DNA of 64,000 nt from Eutreptiella sp. 'Long Island Sound 2002' (lineage: Eukaryota > Euglenozoa > Euglenophyceae > Eutreptiales > Eutreptiaceae). Below are positions 1 through 12,237 of the stretch, in pieces (within the stretch, counting starts at the first letter, position 1; each line of letters begins with the position of its first letter). Made by a program: the position numbers and the translations under genes. Location: positions 111,236,611 through 111,300,610 of the forward strand of contig OZ038379.1 in NCBI GenBank assembly GCA_964036045.1, given 5' to 3'. The notes under the pieces are model-generated. The model saw only the letters and a program-made list of their open reading frames with translations, was not told where the DNA came from and searched no databases.

Positions 1-279
1 GTACACAGCACCTGTCATACCTGCCACAATGTCACCCCAACGTGTAGCCCACACTGCCACATCATCTGGGCACTCATCATGGAAGGCCTCCTGTCCACCA
101 AAGGCAAGTAGGAGGCATTGCAACGTTGTACCAAGCCAACACCAATTGTGACTTGGGGGGTTCGCCATGCCACGTGGCCGTTGCCGTGCTCCACCTTGCG
201 GACCGCCACTAACCTGCAGGCAGGCGGAAGGCATGTTGCTGCAGGAACTTGCGATGCGAAGGAGGCAAACTTTACCATT

Positions 280-1184
280 CTCCACGGCTGTAAAGCACCA
301 CCAATCGCCTATCCGCTTTCCATGGGCAAGTAGCATGCCATGCCCCAGTGCGGACCACTACAGGTTGCCTATCGACACGGTACCTATGCCCCGGACGGCT
401 AATGCCATCTTGGCACTGCCTTCTCCGTGGTCTGCCGTGCGGTCCACTGCCGACGCCTCCCTCTTCCACCCAGATCTCACCATCCACGTGCCGCCCCGTG
501 GACAACACTGCTGACCATGGGGTACTATCAAAACGATGTTGATGGGGAGCTGTCGTCTCATTGGATGACAGCCGTATTGTAGTCCATGTGAACCACTCTG
601 GCACCAACTCCCTTGCAATGTGGTTCGCCATCATCACAAGGGGGCCATGCTCCTGTGTCCCTTGCACAATCCCCTTTCGCTGTATGCCCTTTGCTCCCAC
701 CGGCACCCAACTGCAACCTTCGCAAGGAGAACTGCCCTAACGTCTCTCTGGTGTACAAGAGTGTCCCCATTATGCCATGCAAGACACACAAAGGTGCTAC
801 CTGCAACGAGCGGTCGTAGCTGGCGCCCCGGTAATGTCCTCCCCGCCGGTGCCCATCACGTTCGGCCTCACCAACGACGATCACGCATGCTTGTTCACAA
901 GCTTCCTCCATCTCGTGGATTGTATGGTACACTTTGGCTTCTGCCATACCCGGACTCCAAACTGCAGCAGACGTCAGAGCAGTGTCCGGGCCAAACCTTG
1001 AATCCATTATTTTTGGTGTGTTTGTATGCAACAACACAACCTTCCCATTGATGTGGTGGGCGAGATGTCGAAAATGGTCGGGCATTCCCCCCCCGGGCTT
1101 CCTGTCCCAATTATTCTCTTCCTGGGCCGTACGGACACTTAAAGCACTCTCTTTAACCTCTCTGCCACACCGTTCCCTGTACAT
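280..1184 (-). pseudogene. Possible downstream continuation of the same gene, broken by a stop and a frameshift
   Basis: After the TAG at 1194-1196 the same frame stays open to 558 (containing MPDHFRHLAHHINGKVVLLH and AEAKVYHTIHEMEEACEQAC). Its composition then degrades near 680, while a second frame (706 down to about 280) reads naturally (MMANHIARELVPEWFTWTTI). A single indel near a short G run would join them. This is either an exon set with an intron around 1190 or a decaying gene. The reading is inferred from protein-like composition only, and no domain is recognised. Confidence 0.25.
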
Positions 1185-1193
1185 TATGGTTGC

Positions 1194-2110
1194 CTAGACT
1201 CGCAGGTCCGCTCCAGTTAAGGGGGTCTGACTGCGGAGCGCATGGAGGCTGAGGGCAGCTGCATAAAAAAAACATGCACCAGCGACATACTTATCACGTG
1301 CCAACCGTAACTTCAGTTGCCGGATGGTAGGCAGCTCCCTACCGGCAGGAGCCTTAATTTTATCCACCTCAACCTTCTGGTCAGGATGCTCAAAGTCAAT
1401 TGCTGCGGCCTCGTCCACCCCTAGCCGCACACGCTTTGCAGCAGGCATGGGGTTGGGATCCCTAGGCATTGCTTTCTTGCCTGAGGGGGGGCTGTTACTC
1501 GGCTGTGAGCCATCTGTGCTGGACTGACTAGGTGCCACGACAGTGCATGCCGTCCCCAAACTGCTATCCATATTTGGGGATGACATTTCACTATCTTGCC
1601 CATTCAATAAAACCTGTGGTGGACGCTGTGCTAGGGGCACAGGGGATCCCTGATCAGAGAGTGACTCAGCACCACAACCGGGGTGTGGCGTTAGGCATTC
1701 TTCTGCAGCACCTGGACCTGTGTTCTCCATTACGTCTCGGCCCTGGTTCTCATTGTCAGCATGCACACCACCTGCAACATCGGGTGCACCTGGGGGTCCA
1801 CATCGCACCGCACAGGCTGGGACGTCGGACCCACTTGGATCACCTCTGCGGGGATCGTGGTCAGCAGTCATAGGAGTTAAGGCGGGGGGGGGGGATTGTT
1901 GTGCTTCACCAAGGGTGCCAGCTGTGCCTATGGCCTCCTTTGTGCCCCCTTCCAGGTGCATAGCACATGCATCATTGGGTGTACCGTTGTCATCAGGGAC
2001 ACCGGCAGATGCATCTTGGGATCCGAGTCGCAGCGCACAGGCTTGGGGGTCGGACTGGCTTGGATCACCTCTGGGGGGAGCCTGGTCAGGTGTCACGGGA
2101 CCTGGGGGGG
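1194..2110 (-). CDS. Unknown protein, middle part continuing after the G15 run
   Basis: This minus-strand frame takes over from the preceding frame at the poly-G run and codes for about 300 residues of Pro/Gly/Asp/Ser-rich, probably disordered sequence. It contains two related segments (PPRGDPSQSDPQACALRLGS and DPRRGDPSGSDVPACAVRCG), which indicates an internal duplication of roughly 75 residues. A basic patch (AAKRVRLGVDE) and a helical end (RQLKLRLARDKYVAGACFF) follow. It stops with TAG at 1194-1196. I recognise no domain. The neighbouring minus-strand genes have similar composition and similar homopolymer breaks. Confidence 0.35.
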
Positions 2111-3171
2111 GGGGGGGGTTGCACCCCAGCTTCTGCCATGGCTTCCAATAGAAGCTCCATGGCCTCCTCCCCTGCATCATCTGTCCATGCATTGTTCACC
2201 ACACGGACACCAGCATGGAGGTATGCCAAGTGGTTGCGGGGTACCTCGGGGCTGAAAGGGGTGCACCTCAGTATCACATCGCTACTCTCTTGCATGGGAA
2301 TCCGCATGGACTCTGCAAAGTGGCGTCCCACCGTATAGGCCAGGCTCTCCTCTGACAGGGACTCCCGCCGTTGCTCCCCCAAGCCTTGCATCGCAATGCG
2401 GACACACCGGGCAATGCCATGGCACGTTGTCATCAGTGCTTGGTCGAACTGTTGCTGTCTGGTCACTTGCACCGTCATAGGTGCTGGATTGGGTGGGACG
2501 TTGGGTTGCGGTCCGGGACTGCAAGTGGAACTTGAGCTTTCTGGCAACAGGGAACTCCGTCGACTACCCCCAGATCGAGGGGTCCCCTGTCCAGTCGGAC
2601 CTCTGCCACCAGCTGGCGCCGACACTCTCTGTCGACCACGCCCGGATCCTGGGGTCACCTGTGCTTTCGAACCCTTCCCGTTGGCCGTCAACAGTGAGTT
2701 TCGGCGGCTCGCAGGTGCCACCAAATCACTTGTGAATGGCCGTGCTGCACTTGCTGCCTGTGGCCAAAAGTACTGCATTGGGCCCAAGGGTACTCTCCGT
2801 ACCCCAATCACATACATCCTCTCCACGGCGGGTGCGGGGTACTTGGTCTCCCCTCTCCAGAAAGGCAATGGGTCCACAAGTGGCAAGGCATACACAATGT
2901 CATTCCAAGCCTCTAGCCTAGCAACTTTGCTAACGCCTAGGGGGTGTCCAGCAATGGCCCCTCGTCGACTCCCCACTTTCCCACGGTCCTGCTCATACTG
3001 TCTTATCCGCTCCCAGAGGTCTGACGCTACCGTACGGTATTCCACAACCGCACCTCCGTCCTCCCGTGTGCACTTTGGACTGCCCTCTTGGCTGTACATC
3101 AGGCGGCACAGTGCTGCAAGTCCATGGGTATGGACGGCATCAAGGGGACATGTCGCCATGTGCATTGCCAA
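2105..3171 (-). CDS. Unknown protein, N-terminal part, frame lost at a G15 run
   Basis: Function is not recognised. The frame is open for about 355 residues. The first ~150 residues look globular, with motifs such as VVEYRTVASDLWERIRQYEQ and MYVIGVRRVPLGPMQYFWPQ. A Ser/Pro/Gly-rich linker follows, then a helical stretch around QALMTTCHGIARCVRIAMQG. The frame ends just after a proline run encoded by fifteen G on the plus strand (2104-2118). The frame of the next entry continues from the same run with compatible composition (QPPPPPGPVTPDQ), so the two are probably one protein separated by a homopolymer indel, either real or a sequencing error. The true start may lie upstream in another exon. 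Confidence 0.4.
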
Positions 3172-3508
3172 CTTCCTGTAATAGATGGCCTCCCGTTCTG
3201 GTGGGACATGCCACCCTGCCTAGCCGAGGGCTAGACAGAATCCCATTTTCATCTGGGCGGCTTCCATGGTGTCCCTTGGGGGCCATTCAGGATGCTAGGC
3301 CATTTGTAGGAGGCTGCCTCACAACTGTTAAAGGTTGTGGCCTCTTGCGTGGTCCACAAGGTGCAGTTCGGTGGGCACTTGTTGGTGACCACAACTAAGG
3401 AGGACAATCCGGTCCCGGACCCCGATACTCGAAGTGGTAGGCTGCTTCCTCCTTGGGTTCCTGCACGGGCCCACTTGATGCCAGTGCGTGGTTTGGGAGA
3501 TGAACATA

Positions 3509-3940
3509 GACCCTGGTCGAGGCGCAACGGCCAGGGACCAAGGGCAAACTTCTGCGCCTCAAGGGGTAGCAGTGGCTGGGTAGGGGTGAGGGATGGATCA
3601 TGACCGAGGTCGAGGCGCGGCGGCCACGGACCAAGGAGAAATCCTGCGGCTCGGCGGCCTGCAGTGGTTGTGCTGAGGTATGGACGACGACCGAGGTCGA
3701 GGCACGGCGGCCAAGGACCAAGGGCGAACTCTTGCGGCTCGGCGGCCTGCAGTGGTTGTGGTGCGTTATGGACGACGACCGAGGTTGAGGCGCGGCGGCC
3801 AAGGACCAATGGCCAACTCGTGCGGCTCGGTGGCCTGCAGTGCGTGGGTGGGGGGACGGCTAATGACCGTGGTCGCGGCGCTGCGGCCAGAGACCAAGGG
3901 GCAACTCCTGCAGCTCAGAGGCTAGCAGAGGTGACGTACA
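3509..3940. repeat. Minisatellite, ~86-93-bp unit, about 5 copies
   Basis: Successive units begin at about 3509, 3602, 3688, 3777 and 3865, each with a GACC..GGTCGAGGCGC head, a GGACCAAGG centre and a CTGCGGCTCGGCGGCCTGCA tail. The minus strand stays open across the units and translates to a Pro/Leu-rich ~28-residue repeat (LQAAEPQEFALGPWPP). The same unit occurs twice at 16326-16502, next to another Pro-rich minus-strand gene, so it is either a shared coding repeat or a mobile minisatellite. Confidence 0.75.
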
Positions 3941-4069
3941 GGTATCTGGGTCGTAGGCGCTATGGTCAAGACCACAGACAACTTCTTCACCTGACTGGTG
4001 AAGTTAGTGGCAGAAAGGTCGTAACAAAGTCTGCGGGAAGAGGCACCACACAATTTGCACACGTAGGGA

Positions 4070-7000
4070 GTGGGCAAATGTATCAAATAATTCACGGAGG
4101 GGCATAAATAATTCACAGACGTATCAAATAATTCATGGAGGGGCAGAAATAATTCACGGATGGCCGAAAGAATTCACGGAGGGGCGTAAATAATTCACGA
4201 AGGCATCAAATAATTCACGGAGGGGCATAAATAATTCACGGAGGGGTGAAATAATTCACGGAGGGGCATAGATAATTCACTGAGGCATCAAATAATTCAT
4301 GGAGGGCCGAAATAATTCATGGAGGGGCATAAATAATTCACGGAGGTATCAAATAATTCACGGAGGGGCATGAATAATTCACGGAGGGGCATAAATAATT
4401 CACGGAGGTATCAAATAATCCTCAGAGGCATCAAATAATTCACGGAGGGGCAAAAGTGATTCACGGAGGTATCAAAAAATTCACAGAGGGGTGAAATAAT
4501 TCACGGAGGGGCATAAATAATTCACGGAGGTATCAAATAATTCACGGAGGGGCCTGAATAATTCACGGAGGGGTGAAATAACTCACGGTGGGGCGTAAAT
4601 AATTCACCGAGGGGTGAAATAATTCACGGGGGCGCATGAAAAATTCACGGAGGCATCAAATCATTCAGGGAGGGGCCTGAAAAATTCACGGAGGGCCTGA
4701 ATAATTCACGGAGGGGTGAAATAAGTCACGGAGGGGCGTAAAGAATTCACGGAGGGGTGAAATAATTCACGGAGGGGCGTAAAAAATTCACGGAGGTATC
4801 AAATAATTCACGGAGGGGCCTGTATAATTCACCGAGGTATCAAATAATTCACAGAGGGGTGAAATAATTCACGGAGGGGTGAAATAATTCACGGAGGTAT
4901 CAAATAACTCACGGAGGGGCCTGAATAAATCACGGAGGGGTGAAATGACTCACGGAGGGGCGTAAATAATTCACGGAGGGGGGAAACAGTACACGGAGGC
5001 GCATGAAAAATTCACGGAGGTATCAAATAATTCACGGAGGGGCCTAAATAATTCACGGAGGTATCAAATAATTCAGGGAGGGGCCTGAATAATTCACGGA
5101 GGGGCCTGAATAATTCACGGAGGTATCAAATAATTCACGGAGGGGCCTGAAGAATTCGAGGAGGGGTGAAATAACTCACGGAGGGGCGTAAATAATTCAC
5201 GGAGGGGGGAAATAATTCACGGAGGCGCATGAAAAATTCACGGAGGTATCAAATAATTCGGGGAGGGGCCTGAATAATTCGCGGAAGGCCGAAATAATTC
5301 ACGGAGGGGCATAACTAATTCACGGAGGGGGGAAATAATTCACGGAGGGGCATAAATAATTCACGGAGGGGCATAAATAATTCACGGAGGGGCCTGAATA
5401 ATTCACGGAGGGATGAAATAATTCAGGGAGGCGCGTAAATAATTGACGGAGGTATCAAATAATTCATGGACGGGCCTGAAAAATTCACGGAGGGCCGAAA
5501 CAATTCACGGGGGGGCATAACTAATTCACGGACGGGGGAAATAATTCACGGAGGGATGAAATAATTCACGGAGGAGCGTAAATAATTCACGGAGGTATCA
5601 AATAATTCACCAAGGGCGTGAATAATTCACGGAGGGTGAAAGAATTCACGGAGGGGCGTAAAGAATTCGCGGAGAAGTGAAATAATTCACGGAGGGGCAT
5701 AAATAATTCACGGAGGTATCAAATAATTCACGGAGGCATCAAAAGATTCAAGGAGGGCCAAAATAATTCACGGAGGGGTATAAATAATTCATAGAGGGGC
5801 ATAAATACTTCACGGAGGTATCCAATCATTCACGGAGGGGCATAAATAACTCACGGAGGGCCGAAATAATTCACGGAGGGGCATAAATAATTCACGGAGG
5901 GGTGAAATAATTCACGGAGGGGTGAAATAATAAACGGAGGGGCATAAATAATTCACGGAGGGCCGAAATAATTCACGGAGGGGCATAAATAATTCACGTA
6001 GGTATCAAATGATTCACGGAGGGGCCTGAATAATTCACGGAGGGGTGAAACAACTCACGGAGGGGCGTAAATAATTCACGGAGGGGTGAAAAAATTCACG
6101 GAGGCGCATGAAAAATTCACAGAGGTATCAAATAATTCACGGAGGGGCCTGAATAATTCACGGAGGGGTGAAATATTTCACGGAGGGGCGTAAAGAATTC
6201 ACGGAGGGGGGAAATAATTCACGGAGGCGCATAAACAATTCACGGAGGTATCAAATAATTCACGGAGGGTCCTGTGTAATTCACGGAGGGCCGAAATAAT
6301 TCACGGAGGGGCATAAGTAATTCACGGAGGGGGGAAATAATTCACGGAGGGGTGAAATAATTCACGGAGGGGCAAAAACAATTCACGGAGGGGTGCAATA
6401 ATTCACGGATGGGCCTGAATGATGCACGGAGGGGTGAAATAATGCACAGAGGGGCGTAAATAATTCACGGAGGTATCAAATAATTCACGGAGGGGCCTGA
6501 ATAATTCACGGAGGGCCTGAATAATTGACGGAGGGGTGAAATAATTCACGGAGGGGCGTAAAGAGTTCACGGAAAGGTGAAATTATTCACGGAGGGGCAT
6601 AAATAATTCACGGAGGTATCAAATCATTCACGGAGGGGCATAAATAATTCACGGAGGGCCGAAATAATTCACGGAGGGGCATAAATAATTCACGGAGGGG
6701 TGAAATAATTCACGGAGGGGTGAAATAATTCACGGAGGTGCATAAAAAATTCACGGAGGGCCGAAATAATGGACGGAGGGGCAGAAATAATTCACAGAGG
6801 TATCAAACAATTCACGGAGGGGCCTGAATAATTCACGGAGGGGCAGAAATAATTCACGGAGGGGCATACATAATACACGGAGGGCCGAAGCAATTCACGG
6901 AGGGGCTTGAATAATTCACGGAGGGGTGAAATAATTCACGGAGGGGCATAAATAGTTCATGGAGGGGCATCAATAATTCACGGAGGTGTCAAATAATTCA

Positions 7001-8510
7001 CGGAGGGGCATGAAGAATTCAAGGAGGGCCCATATGATTCATGGAGGGGCATAAGTAATTCACGGAGGGGTGAAATAATTCACGGAGGGGTGAAATAATT
7101 CACAGAGGGGCATAAATAATTCACGGAGGGCCGAAAAAATTCACGGAGGGGCATACATAATTCACGGAGGTATCAAAAAATTCATGGAGGGGCCTGAATA
7201 ATTCACGGAGGGCTGAAATAATTCACGGAGGGGCATAAATAATTCACGGAGGGGCATAAACAATTCACGGAGGGGTGAACTAATTCACGGAGGGGCCTGA
7301 ATACTTCACGGAGGGGTGAAATAATTCACGGAGGGGCATAAATAATTCACGGAGGGGTGAAAAAAATTACGGAGGGGCCTGAATAATTCAAGGAGGGGTG
7401 AAATAATTCACGGAGAGGCATAAATGATTCACGGAGGGGCCTAAATAATTCACGGAGGGCCAAAATAATTGATGGAGGGGCATAAATAATTCACGGAGGG
7501 GTGAAATAATTCACGGAGGAGTGAAATAATTCGCAGAGGGGAATAAATAATTCACGGAGGACCGAAATAATTCACGGAGGGGCATAAATAATTCACGGAG
7601 GTATCAAATAATTCACGGAGAAGCCTGAATAATTCACGGAGGGGTGAAAAAATTCACGGAGGGGCATAAATAATTCACGGAGGGCCGAAATAATTCACGG
7701 AGGGGCATACATAATTCACGGAGGTATCAAATAATTCATGGAGGGGCGTGAATAATTCACGGAGGGCTGAAATAATTCACGGAGGGGCAAAATAATTCAC
7801 GGAGGGGCATAAACAATTCACGGAGGGGTGAACTAATTCACGGAGGGGCCTGAAATATTCACGGAGGGGTGAAATAATTCACGAAGGGGCATAAATAATT
7901 CACGGAGGGGTGAAATAATTCACGGAGGGGCCTCAATAATTCACGGAGGGGTGAAATAATTCACGGAGAGGCATAAATAATCCACGGAGGGGTGAAATAA
8001 TTCACGGAGGTATCAAATAATTCACGGAGGGGTGAAATAATTCACGGAGGGGCATAAATAATTCACGGAGGGCCGAAAAAATTCACGGAGGGGCATACAT
8101 CATTCACGGAGGTATCAAATAATTCATGGAGGGGCCTGAATAATTCACGGAGGGCTGAAATGATTCACGGAGGGGCATAAACAATTCACGGAGGGGCATA
8201 AACAATTCACGGAGGGGTGAACTAATTCACGGAGGGGCCTGAATAATTCACGGAGGGGTGAAATAATTCACGGAGGGGCATAAATAATTCACGGAGGTAT
8301 CAAATAATTCACGGAGGGGTGAAATAATTCACGGAGAGGCTTAAATAATTCACGGAGGGGCATAAATAATTCACGGAGGGGTGAAACAATTCACCGAGGG
8401 GCCTGAATAATCCACGGAGGGCCGAAATAATTCACGGAGGGGCATAACTAATTCGCGGAGGGGCGAAACAATTCATGGAGTGATGAAATAACGTTCGTGG
8501 AGGTGCAAAT
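4070..8510. repeat. 4.4-kb minisatellite, ~19-bp unit, about 230 copies
   Basis: The block is one continuous array built on AATAATTCACGGAGG followed by a short variable tail. The recurrent tails are GGCATAA, GGTGAA, TATCAA, GGCCTGAA, GCCGAA, GGCGTAA and GGGGAA. Unit length alternates between about 17 and 20 bases with the tail. Stops occur in all frames, so no gene is possible. The order of tails is not random: strings such as cataa-tatcaa-cataa-ccgaa-cataa-tgaa-tgaa recur around 5.83, 6.60 and 7.46 kb, showing block duplications within the array. Confidence 0.95.
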
Positions 8511-8576
8511 TATTCCATGGCGACGCCCTGCTATTCCGTGGACTGCCAAATTGTCCCACAGAGTTTGTCACACGTT

Positions 8577-9394
8577 CTAGGGGTGCAAGTCATTGCGCCA
8601 AGGCAAGGACATCACACCAACTTGGATCACCTCATGGGGATCCTGGGTACATGGCTGAGGATTCGGGGGAGGGGGGGGGTTTCTGTAGAGCCCCTGATTT
8701 GGTTCATGAGACCCCGAATTGGTCCACGGAAGCAAACATTGCACATAGACGAGAGGCGGACAATAGAGACCCTCAGATTGTGGCCGGAAACCCATGACGT
8801 TCCATGAGGACATAGTAGCATCCATTCGGAACGTCCGATGTCCCACACACACCTCCACATGCGCCACACTGGAGGCCATCCAATGTTTCACAGAGCCTGT
8901 CGCCACCACGGTCATGTCATGATTTCCGAACCGAAAGAGGGATGCCAGGTGATAATGTAGACTTTTCTGCCGGTGCGGCCATGCCAAGGACATACCGCTT
9001 CACACGATCCGGCAATGGCTTCCAACCACAGTGCTGGGTATGTCCACGGTGAACGGCATGTGGGGCACACACATCGCCCCCCCCCCCCCCCCAAACACTG
9101 TCTCACCCCATGGAGCAAAGACGCCACATACACCCCCAAGGGCGTGCGGAAGTCATCGCCCAGGAAACCTACCGTGTCCACGTGCCTGTAGGCATCCTGC
9201 CACACAGGCAGAGACACACTGCAGTAGGCAGCTGACCGGGGGGGGGGGGGCGTTGGGATAGGTTTGGGCGTTGCGGAAGGGCTTGGTGAGCAGAAACTGC
9301 ACAGGCCTTTGCTCATGGTCCGCCAAATCCTATGTGTGGCACACTCTCTCCAACCCCTCAATGTCATGCCACCCTGCCCAGTCTGTGTCCTCAT
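8577..9394 (-). pseudogene. Unknown coding remnant downstream of the helicase, frame broken at C and G runs
   Basis: Two minus-strand frames show protein-like composition. 9394 to about 9095 includes RHVDTVGFLGDDFRTPLGVY. About 8993 to 8577 includes KSLHYHLASLFRFGNHDMTV. They are separated by a C-run at about 9078-9092, and another G run lies at about 9239-9252. The piece overlaps the 3' end of the helicase frame by 65 bases, so it may be the true C-terminal continuation of that protein after a homopolymer indel. No domain is recognised. Confidence 0.3.
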
Positions 9395-11936
9395 CCCTGA
9401 TGAGGATGTGGGGCAATGCCCACTCCGTGAAATCGGGGAGGGTCAACCCGAGGTGGACTGGTTCTACTTCCCCCGATTGGAGGCGCAGCCGCATCTCCAA
9501 TGTCCCAACCCTCTTGTTGGCCATGATCTGCTCCCAGTCCAACAATTGGTCACTCTGGGGGGGGGAGAATCCCCAAGGGTCAAGGGCTTTTGCATGCTTC
9601 CTCCACGGTTTCCAAAGCCACTGCCCCACCACCCCCAACCCCCCCCCCTTGAACTTGTGAATGACACCCACCTCTGGTTTGGCAAGGGTAGGCTGTCGGT
9701 ACAGAACCCCTGGAAGCCGCACCCTTTGTACGTCCTCTTGGGATGGTGACTGCCGCAGTTCAGCAGCCATCACCCTCAGCCCACTCAACCAACCCGCAGT
9801 GAGGGGGTAGTCCTCCCAACCGAAAAAGAATCCGAACAGATGCAGCTCAGATTGGGCCCTGCTGGTTAGTGTGTTTGCCCGCACCACGTCCTTCATGATC
9901 CCCGGCTCCGAGGACACCACGGAGGCAAGGAGAACCGGAGCCTGCAGACCCTGGTACCGGTCCAGGGTGGCGATTGTCTGCACACACGCATACGCCTGGT
10001 CCCCATGCAGCCTGCACCCTGCCTCCCACACACAGTGCTGCAGCAATAGCATCTGCGCATAGTGTGTGGTGACGATTGCCACTTCCTTGGGGGGGTACAC
10101 ATTTGCACTGTGTGCCTGCTCCAGAAAGTGCAGCACCAGCCAGGCCTCCTCCGTGCTCAGGTTCCCCTGGGCGAGCATGGCCTCGTCCATGACAAGGCGT
10201 TCCCATGCTCTGCCAATCTCCCTTCTCAGTCTGTCCACCAGGTCGGGCGACATCCCGTACCGTGTCAGCTCCTGTCTCCACTCAGGATCGTCTGTGGTGA
10301 CTATGCGGATGTGTTGCCCTCCCAACACCAGGGGGGGTAATGCTGGGGAGGAGGAGGGGTACCAGCCCAAGGACCCCCCCGTGAACAGCCCAAGCACCAC
10401 CGTTGCCAAAGGCAGGTCCATGCGGAACTGCTGGGTTAGGACACACGCAGTACACCTTGTACGGTACAAGACAACCTGCAACACACTACTTGTGGCGAAG
10501 CGCTGCGAGTCACCATACTGCATCCGTGGTCCCTGGTCGAGGTGCACACTGAGGTTAGCAAAATGCTCGGATTGTGGCCAAGCAATTTGTTGAGCCGTCA
10601 CCTTGCCCTCTTTCTCCCCTTTCTTCGATGCGAGAAGAGTGATGGCACTGTATGGGCGCAGTTGACCGGGATCCGCACAAAACATGCACTGTGCCCCAAA
10701 AGCGGCCAAGTCCAGACCCACTGGGATGCTATGCCTCGAGGACTCATCCACGAAGCTGAATGCGAACCGAGTTTGTGGGTCACCGGGGGGGCCCGCAAGC
10801 AACAACTTCCGCCGTGTGGCGACCATACCGGCTGTTGCAAAGAGAACCTGGCAGCTGTCGAGGGCAGATGCAAATGTGCCATTGCAGTCCGGATGATTGG
10901 CCAACGTCTCTTGGACCGCTGCCTGGTTGTACGGCTGCAAATCTGGGGGGGTCTGGCCCCTTGCAGCTCGGAGCCGCATCCAGGGCACGGGATGATCCTT
11001 CAGGACCTCCTCTGAGAAGACACGATCCTGTTCTGCCGATTGGATCACCCGCAGCATCAGGTTGTCGACCTGTGCGTTTGTTGGGGCGGCGACCAAGGTG
11101 CATGCCCGAGGGGGTTTGTCGGTGGGTGCCGCCCCCCCTTTCTTGCCAGTGTGTATCGAATCTGGCGCCTTGGGATTCGGGATGCATGGGTCGAAGTACC
11201 CCTGCTGCCACATCACTGCCTTGATGCACGCCACTAGGGTTTCCGACTTCCCCGTGCCGGCCCCCCCAGTCATGGAGGAGACAACAGCACCCTCATCGTG
11301 AAGTTGCCGGACAGCCAAGGCTTGGGAGGGGTTCAGGTTATGATGCTCCACAAGGTGACGCAGGATCTGGTGGTCCTCGGCAGGGAGCCTGGCAGACAGC
11401 TGTGGTTCTTGCCGGGTGGCATTGAGCAACGCGTTCCAGGCCTCCCCCGTCCGTATCTCCTCACGCAACGACCAGAACGCTGCCTCATTAGGCAGGACAC
11501 AGCACCACCACCTGTGGATGTGCAGAATGGGCGGTTTGTTCGCACAAACAATGGTCACCATGTCACCGGAGGTGCCATCACCTTGCACCTTGCCAATCCG
11601 GTCCGGGTTTGGTGCCACGTCAACGCTGTCGACATCTGCCCGCTTCATGTCCCACCCATGGATGAGATCCCCATCGGTCAGCTCGTAGTTGCCCCAAACT
11701 TCGATCTCAGCAACCCATTCTATTACCTTGACCATGTTGCCATGCTTGTCCTCCTTCAGCCGCTCGTCTGTCTCAAACCACAGCTCCCTCGGGGCACTTT
11801 TCTCCCATGCCCACCTCCGGGCAGCGGCAATCTCATGCACGGTGTGCACCAGAGATGCCTTGTGGACATACGCATCGCGATCAGCCCCACGGGTGGTGAA
11901 TCCCTTGGTTGGGTTCGGGTCGATGTCATAGTCCAC
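9330..11936 (-). CDS. UPF1-like superfamily 1 helicase
   Basis: An intact 868-residue frame carries the full SF1 motif set: motif I GGAGTGKS (residues 224-231), Ia LVAAPTNAQVDNL (281-293), II VDES (396-399), III ADPGQLRPY (421-429), IV QQFRM (502-506), V TLDRYQGLQAPVLL (657-670) and VI VRANTLTSRAQ (685-695). This order and spacing is that of UPF1-like (SF1B) nucleic-acid helicases. The first ~180 residues are unassigned. The listed start is a GTG. The frame is open upstream to about 12085 through a Gln-Gly-Lys repeat, so the real start or a splice acceptor lies there. The motifs are intact, unlike most genes around it. Whether it is a host gene or part of an old mobile element is unknown, and its substrate cannot be inferred. 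Confidence 0.85.
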   Translation of the reverse strand: MDYDIDPNPTKGFTTRGADRDAYVHKASLVHTVHEIAAARRWAWEKSAPRELWFETDERLKEDKHGNMVKVIEWVAEIEVWGNYELTDGDLIHGWDMKRADVDSVDVAPNPDRIGKVQGDGTSGDMVTIVCANKPPILHIHRWWCCVLPNEAAFWSLREEIRTGEAWNALLNATRQEPQLSARLPAEDHQILRHLVEHHNLNPSQALAVRQLHDEGAVVSSMTGGAGTGKSETLVACIKAVMWQQGYFDPCIPNPKAPDSIHTGKKGGAAPTDKPPRACTLVAAPTNAQVDNLMLRVIQSAEQDRVFSEEVLKDHPVPWMRLRAARGQTPPDLQPYNQAAVQETLANHPDCNGTFASALDSCQVLFATAGMVATRRKLLLAGPPGDPQTRFAFSFVDESSRHSIPVGLDLAAFGAQCMFCADPGQLRPYSAITLLASKKGEKEGKVTAQQIAWPQSEHFANLSVHLDQGPRMQYGDSQRFATSSVLQVVLYRTRCTACVLTQQFRMDLPLATVVLGLFTGGSLGWYPSSSPALPPLVLGGQHIRIVTTDDPEWRQELTRYGMSPDLVDRLRREIGRAWERLVMDEAMLAQGNLSTEEAWLVLHFLEQAHSANVYPPKEVAIVTTHYAQMLLLQHCVWEAGCRLHGDQAYACVQTIATLDRYQGLQAPVLLASVVSSEPGIMKDVVRANTLTSRAQSELHLFGFFFGWEDYPLTAGWLSGLRVMAAELRQSPSQEDVQRVRLPGVLYRQPTLAKPEVGVIHKFKGGGLGVVGQWLWKPWRKHAKALDPWGFSPPQSDQLLDWEQIMANKRVGTLEMRLRLQSGEVEPVHLGLTLPDFTEWALPHILIRDEDTDWAGWHDIEGLERVCHT

Positions 11937-11999
11937 GTGGGCAAGGGTTTCAGCAAAGGTCCGGGCCTTGACTTTGGCTTGCGGAGGGCCTTGGCCTGT

Positions 12000-12225
12000 G
12001 CCTTGTGGGGGGGCCTGACCTTTGCCTTGTGGGGGGCCATGGCCTTTGCCTTGTGGATGGGCTTGGCCTTTGCCTTTGCCTTGCTAGGGGCCTTTACCTT
12101 GCGCAGGGCCATGTCCTTTGCCTTGCTGTGGGCCTTTGGCTTGCTGAGCGCCATGGCCTTTGCCTTGCTGAGGGCCATGGCCTTTGCCTTGCTGAGGGCC
12201 TTTGCCTTGCGCACCCTTGGTGCGC
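12000..12225 (-). repeat. GCAAGGCAAAGG-type repeat at the helicase N-terminus
   Basis: About a dozen 15-24-bp units rich in CAAGGCAAAGGCC run on the minus strand. In the helicase frame the part below 12085 translates as a QGKG/PPQGKG low-complexity leader. A TAG interrupts that frame just upstream. A similar run at 16207-16312 also abuts an inverted-repeat element, with the shared flank ACATTGGGTTTCAAA, so the two loci share a block. Confidence 0.6.
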
Positions 12226-12237
12226 TTTTGAAACCCA

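Noticed and set aside
4070-8510. CRISPR-like array
   Set aside because: Units are ~19 bp with no unique spacers, and the setting is eukaryotic. This is a minisatellite.
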